Shown: one piece after another, positions 8,083 through 17,739 of the stretch
Numbering within the stretch: the stretch's first letter is position 1
Layout: the number at the start of each line of letters is the position of its first letter
Source of the DNA: Spirochaetaceae bacterium
GTDB lineage: Bacteria > Spirochaetota > Spirochaetia > DSM-27196 > PWMO01
DNA: 58,034 nucleotides
Direction: 5' to 3'
Assembly (NCBI GenBank): GCA_007693945.1
Contig: RECP01000088.1
Location: 1 to 58,034 of the forward strand
Notes under the pieces: model-generated
Databases searched by the model: none
Told to the model about the DNA's origin: nothing
The model's input: the letters and a program-made list of their open reading frames with translations, nothing else
Program-made: the position numbers and the translations under genes

Positions 8083-9447
8083 TCATGCCACCATGCTCAG
8101 GACAAGCCCGGCGTAACCGAAGTAGATCAGCAGGCCAACGGCGTCGGCAACCGAGGTGATCAGTGGTCCGCTGGCTATGGCCGGGTCCATCTTGAGTCTG
8201 GTAAGTATGAACGGCAGGATCATGCCGATGAAATTGGTAATCACGATGATGCTGGTCAAGGTCAGCAAAACCACAATACCGACTTCAAGGCCTCCGCGCA
8301 GCGAACCAAGGGCCATGCCCATGGCTCCGAGCACTACGCCGATAATCAGACCGATGAAGAGCTCTTTGCCCAGCACCCGGAACCACTGATTCAACCGGAT
8401 GTCACCGGTACTCAATGAACGGATCATCAGCATCGCGGACTGTGAACCGGCGTTTCCTCCAGTATCGATGATCAGCGGTATGAAGAACGCCAGCGCAACG
8501 TAGGCCGCAAGCACCTCCTCGTAGGCGGCAATCACGCCGGAAGAGAGCAGATTCACGACAATCAGGCCGGCTAACCAGCCGATTCGGCTGCGGAACAGCG
8601 TCCAGATGGTCGCTTCCCAGTAGCTCTTCTTCAACGGGGCCACGGCTGCCTGCAGATGGAAGTCCTCGGTGGCTTCCTCTTCGGCAACGTCGAGCACGTC
8701 ATCGCTGGTCACAATCCCCAGCAGCACGCCAACTGAATCGACAACCGGCAGCACGATGCGGTCGTACTTGCGCATGATGCGCACCGCCTCTTCCTGATCT
8801 TCGTACGCCGAAACACTGACGTACGAGTAGTCCATGATATCCTGGACAAGCCGGGCAGGATCGGCAAGCACTACGCGCTGCAGCGACAACGCATCAATCA
8901 ACTTGCCCGAGTGCTCAGTGACATAGACTACGGTCAGTGTCTCGCTCTCGTGTCCGTAGTGGCGGATGTGGTCGACCGCTTCAGCGATGGTCCATTCGGG
9001 CCGCAGCGCCACGTAGTTGGGCATCATGATACGCCCGACACTCTCATCGGGATAGCCGAGCAGCTTGCGCGCCTCCTTGAGGTCTTCCGGCGAAAGCATG
9101 TTGAGCAGTCGCTGAGTGACCTGCCCGGGAAGTTCCTCAAGCAGCGCGGTTCTGTCGTCGGGGTCGAGTTCGGCCAGCAGGTGGCGCGTCTCGGCATCGG
9201 TCAGTTCATGCAGCAGCGTATCGGTCATATCCGAGTCGAGATAGGCAAATACCTCGACCGCAAGATCGCGCGGCAACGCTCGGAAGAACAAGACACGGTC
9301 GCGCTTGTCCAGTTCACGCATGAAGTCGGCAACTTCCGGCGCTACGATATCGTAATCCGGCCACCCGACGCGAATACGCGCCAGCTGCTGCCAGTTGTGT
9401 CGCTCAATGTGTTCGCGAATTCCGTCGGGCAATATGTTCTGCAACAT
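8083..9447 (-). CDS. mgtE: Magnesium transporter MgtE
   Basis: This 454-residue inner-membrane Mg2+ channel has the full MgtE order. Residues 1-130 form the helical N domain, with EELPGQVTQRLLNMLSPEDL. Residues about 130-260 form a CBS pair. The C-terminal part is a five-helix membrane domain with IPLIIDTGGNAGSQSAM, the family pore signature. Acidic Mg2+-sensing residues are plentiful in the N and CBS domains. The ATG at 9447 is chosen because AAGGAG precedes it; the longer frame starts in the leader. A promoter is visible at 9506-9535. Confidence 0.95.
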   Translation of the reverse strand: MLQNILPDGIREHIERHNWQQLARIRVGWPDYDIVAPEVADFMRELDKRDRVLFFRALPRDLAVEVFAYLDSDMTDTLLHELTDAETRHLLAELDPDDRTALLEELPGQVTQRLLNMLSPEDLKEARKLLGYPDESVGRIMMPNYVALRPEWTIAEAVDHIRHYGHESETLTVVYVTEHSGKLIDALSLQRVVLADPARLVQDIMDYSYVSVSAYEDQEEAVRIMRKYDRIVLPVVDSVGVLLGIVTSDDVLDVAEEEATEDFHLQAAVAPLKKSYWEATIWTLFRSRIGWLAGLIVVNLLSSGVIAAYEEVLAAYVALAFFIPLIIDTGGNAGSQSAMLMIRSLSTGDIRLNQWFRVLGKELFIGLIIGVVLGAMGMALGSLRGGLEVGIVVLLTLTSIIVITNFIGMILPFILTRLKMDPAIASGPLITSVADAVGLLIYFGYAGLVLSMVA

Positions 9448-9505
9448 AGGCGGTCTCCTTGGTAGTGTCGGCTTGCCCGTTGCCCCCGAGCGCGGGAGCA
9501 TTCAA

Positions 9506-9535
9506 AGTGTACGAAATCGGTGCGGCATCCGTCAA
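9506..9535 (-). promoter_or_regulatory. Promoter of mgtE
   Basis: On the - strand, TTGACG (9530-9535) is followed after 18 nt by TACACT (9506-9511). This leaves a leader of about 50 nt before the ATG at 9447. The leader is too short for a known Mg2+ riboswitch, and I see no such structure. Confidence 0.55.
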
Positions 9536-9589
9536 CAAGACGCCGTCGGCCGAACAGTCAACCGAGCGTCCAACGGCCACCGTCTTCCC

Positions 9590-10816
9590 CTACAGCACAA
9601 AACGCCCCTCAAGCATGACGTCAAACGACGTTCCGTCGTGACTGCGCCCGCGGACCGTAAGCTCCTGACTGCCGACCATGAAGTCCGTGTGTTGGGTGCT
9701 CTCGTTAACGCCGAGCGCTTCGCGCTGTGTTTGCGACAGCTGCTGGTAACCGTCAATGCAGCCCGGATAGGCTGATCCAAGTGCAAAGTGACAGGCTGCG
9801 TTCTCGTCAAAGAGGATGTTGTAGAAAACGGCACCGCTTCTGAATATCGGCGAATCGACATCCACCAGCGCGATCTCACCTATCAGCCGCGAGCCGCCGT
9901 CAGCTTTCAGGAAGGATTCCAGCGCAGGACGACCCTGCGCGGCGTTGCACTCCACGACGCGCCCCTCTTCAAAACGGAACCAGGCGCGGTCCACCAGCTC
10001 GCCCATCACCATCACCGGCCGGGTGACGGACACCTCACCGCGCGTCAGCCGACAATCCGGTGCACTGAACACCTCTTCTGTCGGAATATTGGGAAAGAAG
10101 CGCCGCCCCGCCGGCGTTTTTGCCGACCCCCCGATCCAGCGCGCCTGCTCGCAGAGGCGTACGGTCAGGTCAGTCCCCGGACCCGCGAAGTGCAGTTCAG
10201 CGACCCGCAGCGCGTCAAGCATCCTGGCACGGGCCGCCAAACGGTCGCTGTGTTCAACCCACGCCTGGTACGGGTCACGCCGGTCAAGCCGCAGGATCGG
10301 TTTCATGATCTGCCACAGTCGATCGACCGCGTCCTGATTGGCTCTGGTATTCAGAATCTTGGCGGCCCAGGCGGGAGTCGGTGCGGCTACAACAACCCAA
10401 GGGAAACGGTCGGACTGCAGTTGCTTGCGCCACGGATGCTGGATCTCCAGCAGCGCCTTACGCGCCGCCAGGTTGCGTGCCGCATCCAGCCCCGCGAGCA
10501 GATCCGGGTCATCAGGATTCTTGATCGACACGAGTGCCCAGCCGTCGTCGATCATCTCCTGATAGCGGACGCTCTGATAGCGCGGCTGAAAACCCAGATA
10601 GTCCGGCGACGAGTTCTCGACGCGCGCCTTATACAGCTCACCGTGCTCGCTCTCCACCTCCACCAAGCTCGCCCCCCGGACGTACGCTTTGCGCGCAACC
10701 TCGTTGACCAGCGGCCAGTGCACCGGCTCGCTCTTGATCAACAAACGCTGCCCTTGCTCAAGATTAAGCGACTTCACGATCAGCTCGGCGTATACTGGGA
10801 TATCGTCCCGGTACAT
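9590..10816 (-). CDS. Aminopeptidase, M29 family
   Basis: The 408-residue protein is a thermophilic-type M29 metallo-aminopeptidase (AmpS/PepS-like). It removes N-terminal residues from peptides in the cytoplasm using two metals. Conserved C-terminal blocks are IPTEEVFSAP, RLIGEIALVDVDSPIF, ILFDENAACHFALGSAYP and ESTQHTDFMVG. These supply the Glu, His and Asp ligands of the family. The start at 10816 is chosen because GGAGG lies 5-9 nt upstream and MYRDDIPVYAELIVK matches the usual N-terminus; the frame upstream is not conserved-looking. A promoter is proposed at 10860-10888. It converges on nothing and is followed by the mgtE leader. Confidence 0.92.
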   Translation of the reverse strand: MYRDDIPVYAELIVKSLNLEQGQRLLIKSEPVHWPLVNEVARKAYVRGASLVEVESEHGELYKARVENSSPDYLGFQPRYQSVRYQEMIDDGWALVSIKNPDDPDLLAGLDAARNLAARKALLEIQHPWRKQLQSDRFPWVVVAAPTPAWAAKILNTRANQDAVDRLWQIMKPILRLDRRDPYQAWVEHSDRLAARARMLDALRVAELHFAGPGTDLTVRLCEQARWIGGSAKTPAGRRFFPNIPTEEVFSAPDCRLTRGEVSVTRPVMVMGELVDRAWFRFEEGRVVECNAAQGRPALESFLKADGGSRLIGEIALVDVDSPIFRSGAVFYNILFDENAACHFALGSAYPGCIDGYQQLSQTQREALGVNESTQHTDFMVGSQELTVRGRSHDGTSFDVMLEGRFVL

Positions 10817-10859
10817 GGCGCCTCCGATGTCTATGACTGGATGAATGACCTTCACTGGC

Positions 10860-10888
10860 AATATAGCGCCGCCTGCGGTACAAAGCAA
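10860..10888 (-). promoter_or_regulatory. Promoter of the M29 aminopeptidase gene
   Basis: On the - strand, TTGCTT (10883-10888), 17 nt, then TATATT (10860-10865). The leader before the ATG at 10816 would be about 37 nt and contains GGAGG. Confidence 0.5.
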
Positions 10889-11087
10889 CCCGGCTGCCAG
10901 GGCGCGCGCACCACCGGCTTTCCGCGGCCCCGGCGAATGGTCTCACGCACGTGCTCGGCCATGTTCTTGCGCATCTGGCGGTCAGCGCAGTTGATTGTGT
11001 GCATGGTGCAGGTTCCTTCCGCACCGTATACGCACCGAAACCGCCGGCTGCTTAAAAAGACAAATCCGGCACCAGTTTCCATGGAGT

Positions 11088-11115
11088 TTGCCCGCGGGCC
11101 GCATCCTGGTACATT
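11088..11115 (+). promoter_or_regulatory. Promoter of the COG3146 gene, possibly leaderless
   Basis: TTGCCC (11088-11093), 16 nt, then TACATT (11110-11115). Only 6 nt separate the -10 box from the GTG at 11122, so the transcript may begin at the start codon. No Shine-Dalgarno sequence is visible. Confidence 0.4.
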
Positions 11116-11121
11116 AAGTGC

Positions 11122-12300
11122 GTGAGCGATCAGAATTCGGATCCACGGGAGCTTCAGCTTGCGGTTGAGTGGCACGCGGCAATCGGCGAGATCGATCGTG
11201 AGGCGTGGGACCGACTGGCCCGGCCTCTGAAGACGCCGTTTCTGGAATGGGAGTGGCTCTACCAGCTCGAGGCCTCCGGCAGTATCCAGCCGCACAACGG
11301 CTGGATTCCGGTTCATCTTGCACTGAGCCACCAGGGGCGCCTGGTGGGCGCGGCACCGCTGTACGTCAAAACGCACAGCATGGGTGAGTTCGTGTTTGAC
11401 TTTGCATGGGCCGATGTCGCCGAGCAACTGGGTGTGGGTTACTACCCCAAGCTTGTCGGTATGAGTCCCGCGACTCCGTCAGTCGGCTACCGCTTCCTGA
11501 TCGCCGATGACTTCGATCAACGCCTCATGACCGCGATAATGCTCGACGTCATCCATCGATTCTGCCGTGACAACAAACTGCACGGCACCAGTTTCCTGTT
11601 CACAGAACCGGATTGGTCGCAGTACCCGATCGACGCGGGATTCAGCGCCTGGGAACACCAGAGTTACCTGTGGCACAACAGCGGCTTTTCCTGTTTTGAT
11701 GACTATCTTCTGGCGTTCAACAAGAACCAGCGACGCAACATCCGTCGTGAGCGCAGCTCACTGGACGCCGCCGGGGTTGTTATCGACACAGTACGTGCCG
11801 AGGCCGCGCCGGATTCGTGGTTCTCGCTGATGTACGACTACTATGAGCACACCAACGAGCAGTTCGGTCCGTGGGCGGCCAAGTTTCTCGATCGACCCTT
11901 CTTTGAAGGTCTCGCGGCGCGTTACCGGCATCGGCTGCTGTTTGTGGCTGCCTTCGTGCCGATGCGGAACAATCCGGTGGGACTATCGTTCCTGGTGCAC
12001 AAACACGACCACCTCGTCGGTCGATACTGGGGCGCCGACCGCTACATCGACAACCTCCATTTCAACGCCTGCTACTACGCGCCAATCGAATGGTCGATTC
12101 ATAACGGTATTGCGACATTCGATCCGGGCGCCGGCTCACCGCACAAGATTCGCCGCGGGTTCCGCGCGGTCGTCAACCGCAGCCTGCACTATTTCTACGA
12201 TCAGCGGCTGCGCGCCGTGATGGAGAGCAATATCGAGCGCATCAACCGGCACGAGCGGCAACAGGTCGGGCACCTGAACACGCTTCTACCGCTGAAGTGA
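11122..12300 (+). CDS. COG3146-type N-acyltransferase (FemAB/GNAT-like, DUF482)
   Basis: The 392-residue protein resembles the COG3146 family of predicted N-acyltransferases (called peptidogalycan biosynthesis or DUF482). Recognisable blocks are TPFLEWEWLYQLE, GAAPLYVKTHSMGEFVFDF, HGTSFLFTEPDW, the basic NKNQRRNIRRERSSL and HYFYDQRLRA near the end. FDPGAGSPHKIRRGF matches the C-terminal family block. The biochemical role of the family is not firmly known; acyl transfer to a peptide-like or wall substrate is assumed. The start is GTG with no Shine-Dalgarno site and a -10 box just upstream, suggesting leaderless translation. Confidence 0.85.
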   Translation: MSDQNSDPRELQLAVEWHAAIGEIDREAWDRLARPLKTPFLEWEWLYQLEASGSIQPHNGWIPVHLALSHQGRLVGAAPLYVKTHSMGEFVFDFAWADVAEQLGVGYYPKLVGMSPATPSVGYRFLIADDFDQRLMTAIMLDVIHRFCRDNKLHGTSFLFTEPDWSQYPIDAGFSAWEHQSYLWHNSGFSCFDDYLLAFNKNQRRNIRRERSSLDAAGVVIDTVRAEAAPDSWFSLMYDYYEHTNEQFGPWAAKFLDRPFFEGLAARYRHRLLFVAAFVPMRNNPVGLSFLVHKHDHLVGRYWGADRYIDNLHFNACYYAPIEWSIHNGIATFDPGAGSPHKIRRGFRAVVNRSLHYFYDQRLRAVMESNIERINRHERQQVGHLNTLLPLK

Positions 12301-12323
12301 ATGCGGCGGCGCACATGACGGGT

Positions 12324-13031
12324 TCACGACAGTCCGTTGCGGGTCTCCATGATGCGGTACGGATCAACGCACCGGCCGCTGAACAATGCGGCCTCCTGCG
12401 GATGCGTGGTGATCTCGACGATCAGTTTCTGAAGAACAGCCGCGCTCTCGAGAACCGTATCGAGGCAGCGCTTGAGTTCGTCATGCATCGGGTCCTCGTC
12501 GCGCAGTTGTACGCTGGCCAGCAGCACCGCCGCGCCAATCGAACGTACCGGCAGCCTCAGCGCCTGAGCGAGCGAGAATTGGCGCTCAGCGCGCCCGCAT
12601 CCTGCCGCAACGCCGCGCTGTACCTGCTCGCGCGTCAGTTGCGCGTAACGGTTGCGCAGGAGACACAGACTAACCGATTGCTCAACCACCGAGAGCAGTT
12701 CGACCCCGCTGCACGGTTTGGGAACGTACCGCTGGACCAGACCGGCGGCAATCGCCGAGAGCAACGTCTCGCGATCCTCGGCCGCAACCAGCACCACACG
12801 GACGGTATCTGGACAACGATGTTCAACGTGCCGCAGTAACGCCAGCCCGTCGACCTCCGGCAGGTTCAACTCGCTGGCCACCAGGTCAACCGTGTGTTGC
12901 TGCAGATACGTCAGAGCGTCTGCCGCGTTATCGAAGAGCGCGCACTCATACGGCCGGCCATGCAGGATACGGGAGATCGTTTTCAGTGTGCCACTGTCAC
13001 TGTCCACAAAGACCACTCGTGGATCACCCAT
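12324..13031 (-). CDS. Degenerate response-regulator receiver protein
   Basis: The 235-residue protein has an N-terminal receiver (REC) domain of about 115 residues and a C-terminal region of unknown type. The acidic pair is present (D10, D12), and the conserved lysine is K105 in KPCSGVE. However, the phospho-acceptor position reads glutamate (E54 in VASELNLPEVDG) and the switch Thr/Ser is alanine in LVAAED. It therefore probably does not use normal phosphorylation and may be locked in one state. The C-terminal part (about 120-235) is helical with no DNA-binding motif that I recognise. No histidine kinase is adjacent. The promoter at 13039-13068 ends so near the ATG that the message may be leaderless. 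Confidence 0.8.
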   Translation of the reverse strand: MGDPRVVFVDSDSGTLKTISRILHGRPYECALFDNAADALTYLQQHTVDLVASELNLPEVDGLALLRHVEHRCPDTVRVVLVAAEDRETLLSAIAAGLVQRYVPKPCSGVELLSVVEQSVSLCLLRNRYAQLTREQVQRGVAAGCGRAERQFSLAQALRLPVRSIGAAVLLASVQLRDEDPMHDELKRCLDTVLESAAVLQKLIVEITTHPQEAALFSGRCVDPYRIMETRNGLS

Positions 13032-13038
13032 TATCTAT

Positions 13039-13068
13039 ATCATAAGATGTTCGCTCCCGTTCTGCCAG
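13039..13068 (-). promoter_or_regulatory. Promoter of the receiver-protein gene, possibly leaderless
   Basis: On the - strand, CTGGCA (13063-13068), 18 nt, then TATGAT (13039-13044). Seven nt separate the -10 box from the ATG at 13031, and no Shine-Dalgarno site is present. Confidence 0.5.
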
Positions 13069-13114
13069 TGTCAGCGGCAGATCCGGAGGCTCAGACGGTC
13101 TTGCTTATTGACGT

Positions 13115-13909
13115 ATGGTGAGACGGTTCAGTATAACCAGAAACAGCGTGTTAGCACTTGTGATCATTGGTGATGAAATCCTCAGTGGCAAGGTTGTGGA
13201 CGAGAATCTGCCGTTCATGATCGATCGTTTCTCGCGCGCCGGCTATCCTCCGTGCGAGGTACGCGTCATCGGTGATGACGTGGCGCTGATTTCCCGCACC
13301 GTGAGGGAGCTTATGGAACACTATTCCTTCGTGGTAACTACCGGCGGGGTTGGCCCGACGCACGACGATCTCACTCACGCGGGCGTCGCGGCGGCCTTTG
13401 GTGTTCCACTGCAAGCCAACAGCGACATGCTGGCATTTCTCAGCGCGGCACACAACAACCGGCTGACCTCCGGTATCAGACGGATGGCGATGCTTCCGCA
13501 GGGATCAGAGGTCATCGGCCGTGAGGACGGCGGCTGGCCGATCATCCGCAAGCGTAACTGCTTCATGCTGCCGGGGCTACCTCGGGCGCTGCAGGACAAA
13601 ATACCGCGGCTGATCGCACTGCTGCCGGAACTCACGCCCGCCTGGGACGCGGCGGTCTATCTGGATGCCGAGGAGGTGCTGTTTGCCGAGTGGCTGGAAC
13701 AGCTGCAGCGGACACACACCGAAGTTTCGATCGGCTCCTATCCGGTCAGCCGTAATCCGGAGTACAAGACCCGCATAACCGTAAGTGCGCCATACCGTGA
13801 ACCGGTCGTCGAAGTCCAGCACCAGATCGAACGTTTCGCGCGCGACCGGCACTGGTACGTGCGCAGTGATGTACCTGCCAGCCGAGGGAGCATTGCGCAT
13901 GGTGGGTAG
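13115..13909 (+). CDS. MoCF-domain protein (CinA N-terminal-like)
   Basis: The 264-residue protein has the molybdopterin-binding (MoCF/MogA-like) fold seen at the N-terminus of CinA. Motifs are VIIGDEILSGKVVDEN and VVTTGGVGPTHDDLTHAGVAAAFG, then MLPGLPRALQDK. It lacks the C-terminal CinA amidohydrolase domain, so it matches the stand-alone COG1058 type, which includes predicted nucleotide pyrophosphatases. The start at 13115 has no clear ribosome site; a GTG at 13148 is an alternative close to the conserved region. Its stop overlaps the hydrolase start by 11 nt, forming a three-gene coupled operon with MscS. Confidence 0.85.
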   Translation: MVRRFSITRNSVLALVIIGDEILSGKVVDENLPFMIDRFSRAGYPPCEVRVIGDDVALISRTVRELMEHYSFVVTTGGVGPTHDDLTHAGVAAAFGVPLQANSDMLAFLSAAHNNRLTSGIRRMAMLPQGSEVIGREDGGWPIIRKRNCFMLPGLPRALQDKIPRLIALLPELTPAWDAAVYLDAEEVLFAEWLEQLQRTHTEVSIGSYPVSRNPEYKTRITVSAPYREPVVEVQHQIERFARDRHWYVRSDVPASRGSIAHGG

Positions 13910-14627
13910 CATCCTGCTGGTTCACGGTTACGGCGTGCGCGGATCGTTCTGGGAGAAGCTGCAGCCGCACCTGCAACGCGGCGTCGAGACGGTTGCAGCG
14001 CCGGATTTTGAAGGCACCTCTCCGCAGCAAATAGCTGCGCAGATCGAACAGCTGGCGCGCTCGCACGCGGCAGCCGGACCGGTTGCACTGGTGGGGCATA
14101 GCCTGGGCGGAATTCTGTGTGCGCTGGCAGCATCCCGGGTCGATCCGGCAATCGTGTCGCATCTGGTCGTGATAGCCGCGCCGTTCGGCGGTCGAGCCGG
14201 AAGCGTCAATCCGATACTCCGGTTCCTGATACGTTTTCGTCTCCTGCCGCAGTTCGTGGTACGGCCGAGGTTCTTTTCTCCCGCCACCCGGTTGGCAGAC
14301 CAGAAGCGCTGGTTCAGGCGCGCGGTCCCCGAGTCTCCTGAACTGCAAGGCATCCTGTTCAACAGCGAGTGGTTTCCCGTTGCCGCCTTCACTGCCCCCC
14401 TGCCCCAGCGCTCGCTGGCCGTCTACAGCCGGGCCGACAGGATTGTTGACCCGGCGGCAACGCAGCAGTTTGCACGGATGCTTGGGGCGCACGAGTACGT
14501 ATTCGATCAACAGCGCGGAATCGGGCACAACGACTTTGCCGCCTCGGACTCCATCGCAAAGGAGACCGCCGCGGCGATCCTTGCCTTCATCAACGACGAC
14601 CAGACCGGAACCGGGGGCACATCGTGA
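13899..14627 (+). CDS. Alpha/beta hydrolase
   Basis: This 242-residue alpha/beta-hydrolase-fold protein has LLVHGYGVRGSFW forming the oxyanion region. The nucleophile elbow is GHSLGG (S68), an acidic residue follows in SRADRIVD, and the catalytic histidine is probably in GIGHNDF. The substrate is unknown; esterase or lipase-like activity is the default reading. The ATG at 13899 is preceded by GGGAG and lies inside the end of the MoCF gene. The long in-frame extension upstream is a shadow of that gene. The stop overlaps the following GTG as GTGA. Confidence 0.85.
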   Translation: MVGSILLVHGYGVRGSFWEKLQPHLQRGVETVAAPDFEGTSPQQIAAQIEQLARSHAAAGPVALVGHSLGGILCALAASRVDPAIVSHLVVIAAPFGGRAGSVNPILRFLIRFRLLPQFVVRPRFFSPATRLADQKRWFRRAVPESPELQGILFNSEWFPVAAFTAPLPQRSLAVYSRADRIVDPAATQQFARMLGAHEYVFDQQRGIGHNDFAASDSIAKETAAAILAFINDDQTGTGGTS

Positions 14628-15685
14628 CCCCCCGGCTGCCCGTCTGGCTCAACGAGGCTCCACAGTCGATCGTGTCGTCGTCAGTTGTTGTGATCGCACT
14701 GTTGCTGGCTTTGATCGGCGCGGAGTTGCTTCGCGCGGTCGCCCGCCCAATTGTGCGGCGCCACGATTCCGAGATTGGCGCGGCACTGCTGGAGCGCAGC
14801 CGCGGCCCGCTGCGAGTAGTCTTCCCGGCGGTAGTGCTGGCCCTTATTTCGCCGCTGGTGCCGATGCCGGAAGCCGCGGCCGTCTTATACGACAACACAC
14901 TGCGCGTAGTATTGATCAGCGGTGCACTCTGGGCGGCGTTTCGCACGCTGGCGGTGATCGAAAACTCGCTGCTGAGCCGCTTCAACGTCGATGTAGAAGA
15001 CAACCTCAAGGCGCGCAAGGTTCATACACAGATCCGTGTTATCCGGCGCATTCTGGCGGCGTTCCTGCTGGTGTTCGGCATTGCCGCGCTGCTGCTGACC
15101 TTCGATCCGGTGCGGCAGATCGGTACGACGCTGCTGGCATCCGCCGGCATTCTCGGGTTGATTGCCGGATTCGCGGCGCAAAAGACGCTGGGTCTGATTG
15201 TGGCCGGCTTGCAGGTTGCGCTGGCTCAGCCGATCAGAATCGACGACGTGGTGATTGTGGAAGGCGAATGGGGTCGTATCGAGGAAATTACGCTCACCTA
15301 CGTTGTGGTCAGAATCTGGGATCGACGGCGCCTCGTGGTACCGGTCAGCTACTTCATCGAGAAGCCGTTTCAGAACTGGACCAGAGTATCGGCAGATATG
15401 CTCGGTTCGGTCTTCCTCTACGTCGATTACACCTTTCCGGTGTCCGAATTGCGCGATAAACTGCGCGAGATCCTCGAGGAGTCGCCGCTGTGGGACCGTG
15501 AAGTCTGTGTTCTGCAGGTGACCGACTCACGGGAGTATACGCTGGAGCTGCGGGCGCTGATGACCGCCAGAGACTCTCCAACGCTCTGGGACCTGCGCTG
15601 TGAAGTGCGTGAGAAACTGGTCGCCTTCATCCGGCAGCACTACCCTGCACACCTCCCGCGCCTGAGAACCGAGCTCCCGCAATGA
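14624..15685 (+). CDS. MscS-family mechanosensitive channel
   Basis: The 353-residue inner-membrane channel belongs to the MscS family and releases solutes on osmotic downshock. Four to five hydrophobic segments precede the pore helix. That helix includes LLASAGILGLIAGFAAQKTLG, with the Gly/Ala-rich packing typical of TM3. QPIRIDDVVIVEGEWGRIEEI is the family beta-domain signature, and RRLVVPVSYFIEKPFQNWTR follows. A cytoplasmic C-terminal domain of about 120 residues completes it. The GTG start overlaps the hydrolase stop by 4 nt. Last gene of its operon. Confidence 0.92.
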   Translation: MTPRLPVWLNEAPQSIVSSSVVVIALLLALIGAELLRAVARPIVRRHDSEIGAALLERSRGPLRVVFPAVVLALISPLVPMPEAAAVLYDNTLRVVLISGALWAAFRTLAVIENSLLSRFNVDVEDNLKARKVHTQIRVIRRILAAFLLVFGIAALLLTFDPVRQIGTTLLASAGILGLIAGFAAQKTLGLIVAGLQVALAQPIRIDDVVIVEGEWGRIEEITLTYVVVRIWDRRRLVVPVSYFIEKPFQNWTRVSADMLGSVFLYVDYTFPVSELRDKLREILEESPLWDREVCVLQVTDSREYTLELRALMTARDSPTLWDLRCEVREKLVAFIRQHYPAHLPRLRTELPQ

Positions 15686-15779
15686 ACCCTGTGCAGCCCT
15701 GCGACCGACTGGATTTATTGATGCCATCTTAGTATCTTATAGCGGACATCGAGCACCCACTACGGAGATTGGTACGCGC

Positions 15780-17684
15780 ATGGACAACCAGCAACCGAAC
15801 AAGCAGCCGCCCCGGCAGGGCGATAATGGAGGGCCGCGTTCTCCCTTTGGCGGCCCCGACCGCCGCTGGCTCTATATTTTGCTTCCTTTGCTGCTGTTCC
15901 TGCCCTTCATCACAACGATGTTCACCGGTACCGCCCAGCGCGGCGCCGAGATCAGCTACACCCGATTCCTGGACGAAATCGATCGCGGCAATGTGCGCGA
16001 AGTCAGCATTTCGGGCTACCGCATCGACGCCACGCTGGACCGGCCGGTCGACGACAGCGGTCTGATGACGGACGGAACGGCGGTCTACACCTACGTTCCC
16101 TCTTTTGGTGACGCCGAAGTAATGGATAAGCTGCGCCAGCACAACGTGACGGTCTACACCCGTCCCGCGCAGGAGCCGGTGTCGTTTTTCGCGCTACTGA
16201 TGAACTTCCTGCCGTTGCTCATCCTGGTATGGATAGGGTTCGCACTGTTTCGCAACATGCGTAGCCAGGGCAAGAACATCTTCAGCGTCGGCCAGAACAA
16301 GGCCAAGCTGTACGAGAAGACCGAAAAGGAGAAGACCACGTTCAAGGACGTGGCCGGCCTGCACGGAGCCAAGGAAGAGATTATGGAGGTGGTGGATTTC
16401 CTCAAGCACCCCAACCGCTTCCAGAAGATTGGCGCCAAGACACCCAAGGGGCTGCTGCTGGTTGGACCGCCGGGAACCGGCAAGACGCTGATTGCGCGCG
16501 CCATTGCCGGTGAGGCCGGAGTTCCGTTCTACAGTATGAGTGGTTCGGACTTCATGGAGATGTTTGTTGGTGTAGGAGCGTCCCGTGTACGCAACCTGTT
16601 TCAGGACGCCAAGAAACGCGCTCCGGCAATCATCTTTATCGACGAGCTTGACTCTGTCGGCCGCCACCGGGGTGCCGGCCTGGGCGGCGGTCACGATGAA
16701 CGCGAACAGACGCTCAACCAGCTGCTTTCCGAGCTGGACGGATTTGAACCCAACGATTCCACCATAGTGGTTGCGGCCACCAATCGGCCGGATATCCTCG
16801 ACCCGGCTCTGCTGCGCCCGGGCCGCTTTGATCGGCGCATCACCATTGACCTGCCGTCGGTCAGGGATCGCAAGGAGATCCTGGAAGTTCATGCGCGCGG
16901 CAAACCGCTGGCCGACGATGTCGATCTCGAGACTATCGCCAAAGGCACACCGGGGTTCAGTGGAGCCGACCTTCAGAACCTGCTCAACGAAGCCGCGCTG
17001 CTGGCGGGCCGGGATCAACGCGAAACGGTTACCGAAAGGGACATTGAACTGGCCCGCGACAAGGTGTTGCTGGGTCTCGAACGCAAGAACCTCACCATCA
17101 ACGGCAATGAGCGCAAGATCATTGCGTATCACGAGGCAGGGCACGCACTGACCGCGGCTATCCTGCCGAATACCGATCCGCTGTTCAAAGTCACCATCAT
17201 CCCGCGCGAAAACTCGCTGGGTGTCACGCAGCAACTCCCGGCCGAGGAGAAGTATCTCTACAGCAAAGAGTACCTGCAGGACAGAATCGTGGTTATGCTC
17301 GGCGGTCGGGTGGCCGAGGAGCTGGTGTTCAAGTCGGTTACCAGCGGTGCAGAGAACGACTTCCGCGAGGCAACCCGTCTGGCGCGCAAGATGATCACCG
17401 ACTGGGGCATGAGTGACAGGTTCGGCACTTTCTCTTCGGGCAGCCAGCGCAGAAACGTCTTCCTGGGCGAGGAATTGTCGCAGCAGCGTGAATACTCGGA
17501 AGAAACCGCGCGACAGATCGATGAGGAGATACAGAGCCTGTTGCGCAAGTCCTACAAAGCCGCCAAGGAGGTGCTGACTGAACACCGCAAGCTGCTCGAC
17601 AGGATCGCCGATGCGCTGCTGGAAAACGAGCAGTTGGACGCCCAGCAGCTCAAGGTGCTGCTGAACGGCGCCACGGGTACCTGA
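15780..17684 (+). CDS. ftsH: ATP-dependent zinc metalloprotease FtsH
   Basis: The 634-residue membrane AAA+ protease degrades membrane and regulatory proteins. It has an N-terminal membrane segment at about 30-50, a periplasmic domain and a second membrane segment at about 140-160. The AAA+ module carries Walker A GPPGTGKT (about 229), Walker [12 protein letters not shown] and the second region of homology [21 protein letters not shown]. The zinc-protease site is HEAGH (H451, E452, H455). GGAG precedes the ATG. Length and motif order are normal. It stands alone, convergent with coaX. Confidence 0.97.
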   Translation: MDNQQPNKQPPRQGDNGGPRSPFGGPDRRWLYILLPLLLFLPFITTMFTGTAQRGAEISYTRFLDEIDRGNVREVSISGYRIDATLDRPVDDSGLMTDGTAVYTYVPSFGDAEVMDKLRQHNVTVYTRPAQEPVSFFALLMNFLPLLILVWIGFALFRNMRSQGKNIFSVGQNKAKLYEKTEKEKTTFKDVAGLHGAKEEIMEVVDFLKHPNRFQKIGAKTPKGLLLVGPPGTGKTLIARAIAGEAGVPFYSMSGSDFMEMFVGVGASRVRNLFQDAKKRAPAIIFIDELDSVGRHRGAGLGGGHDEREQTLNQLLSELDGFEPNDSTIVVAATNRPDILDPALLRPGRFDRRITIDLPSVRDRKEILEVHARGKPLADDVDLETIAKGTPGFSGADLQNLLNEAALLAGRDQRETVTERDIELARDKVLLGLERKNLTINGNERKIIAYHEAGHALTAAILPNTDPLFKVTIIPRENSLGVTQQLPAEEKYLYSKEYLQDRIVVMLGGRVAEELVFKSVTSGAENDFREATRLARKMITDWGMSDRFGTFSSGSQRRNVFLGEELSQQREYSEETARQIDEEIQSLLRKSYKAAKEVLTEHRKLLDRIADALLENEQLDAQQLKVLLNGATGT

Positions 17685-17739
17685 TCACTACGGATTGCAT
17701 CCCGGGTAACGGTAGTGTCGTCGGGCTGACACTAGCCGG

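Larger units (their letters stand above)
10817..11121. other. Divergent intergenic region between the M29 peptidase and the COG3146 gene
   Basis: No gene is seen. It holds the - strand promoter at 10860-10888 and a + strand candidate at 11088-11115. The remaining sequence has no repeat or obvious structure. Confidence 0.5.

Noticed and set aside
9448..9505. Mg2+ riboswitch before mgtE
   Set aside because: The leader of about 50 nt is too short for the M-box, and no terminator-like hairpin is seen.
9788..11125. A 445-codon open frame on the + strand
   Set aside because: It is antisense to the M29 aminopeptidase, which has full family motifs on the - strand.
14380..15459. A 359-codon open frame overlapping the hydrolase and MscS genes
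   Set aside because: It overlaps two well-supported coupled genes in another frame and has no recognisable domain.
17685..17739. Terminator between ftsH and coaX
   Set aside because: A short ACTAC/GTAGT pairing exists but the loop is long and no T run follows.
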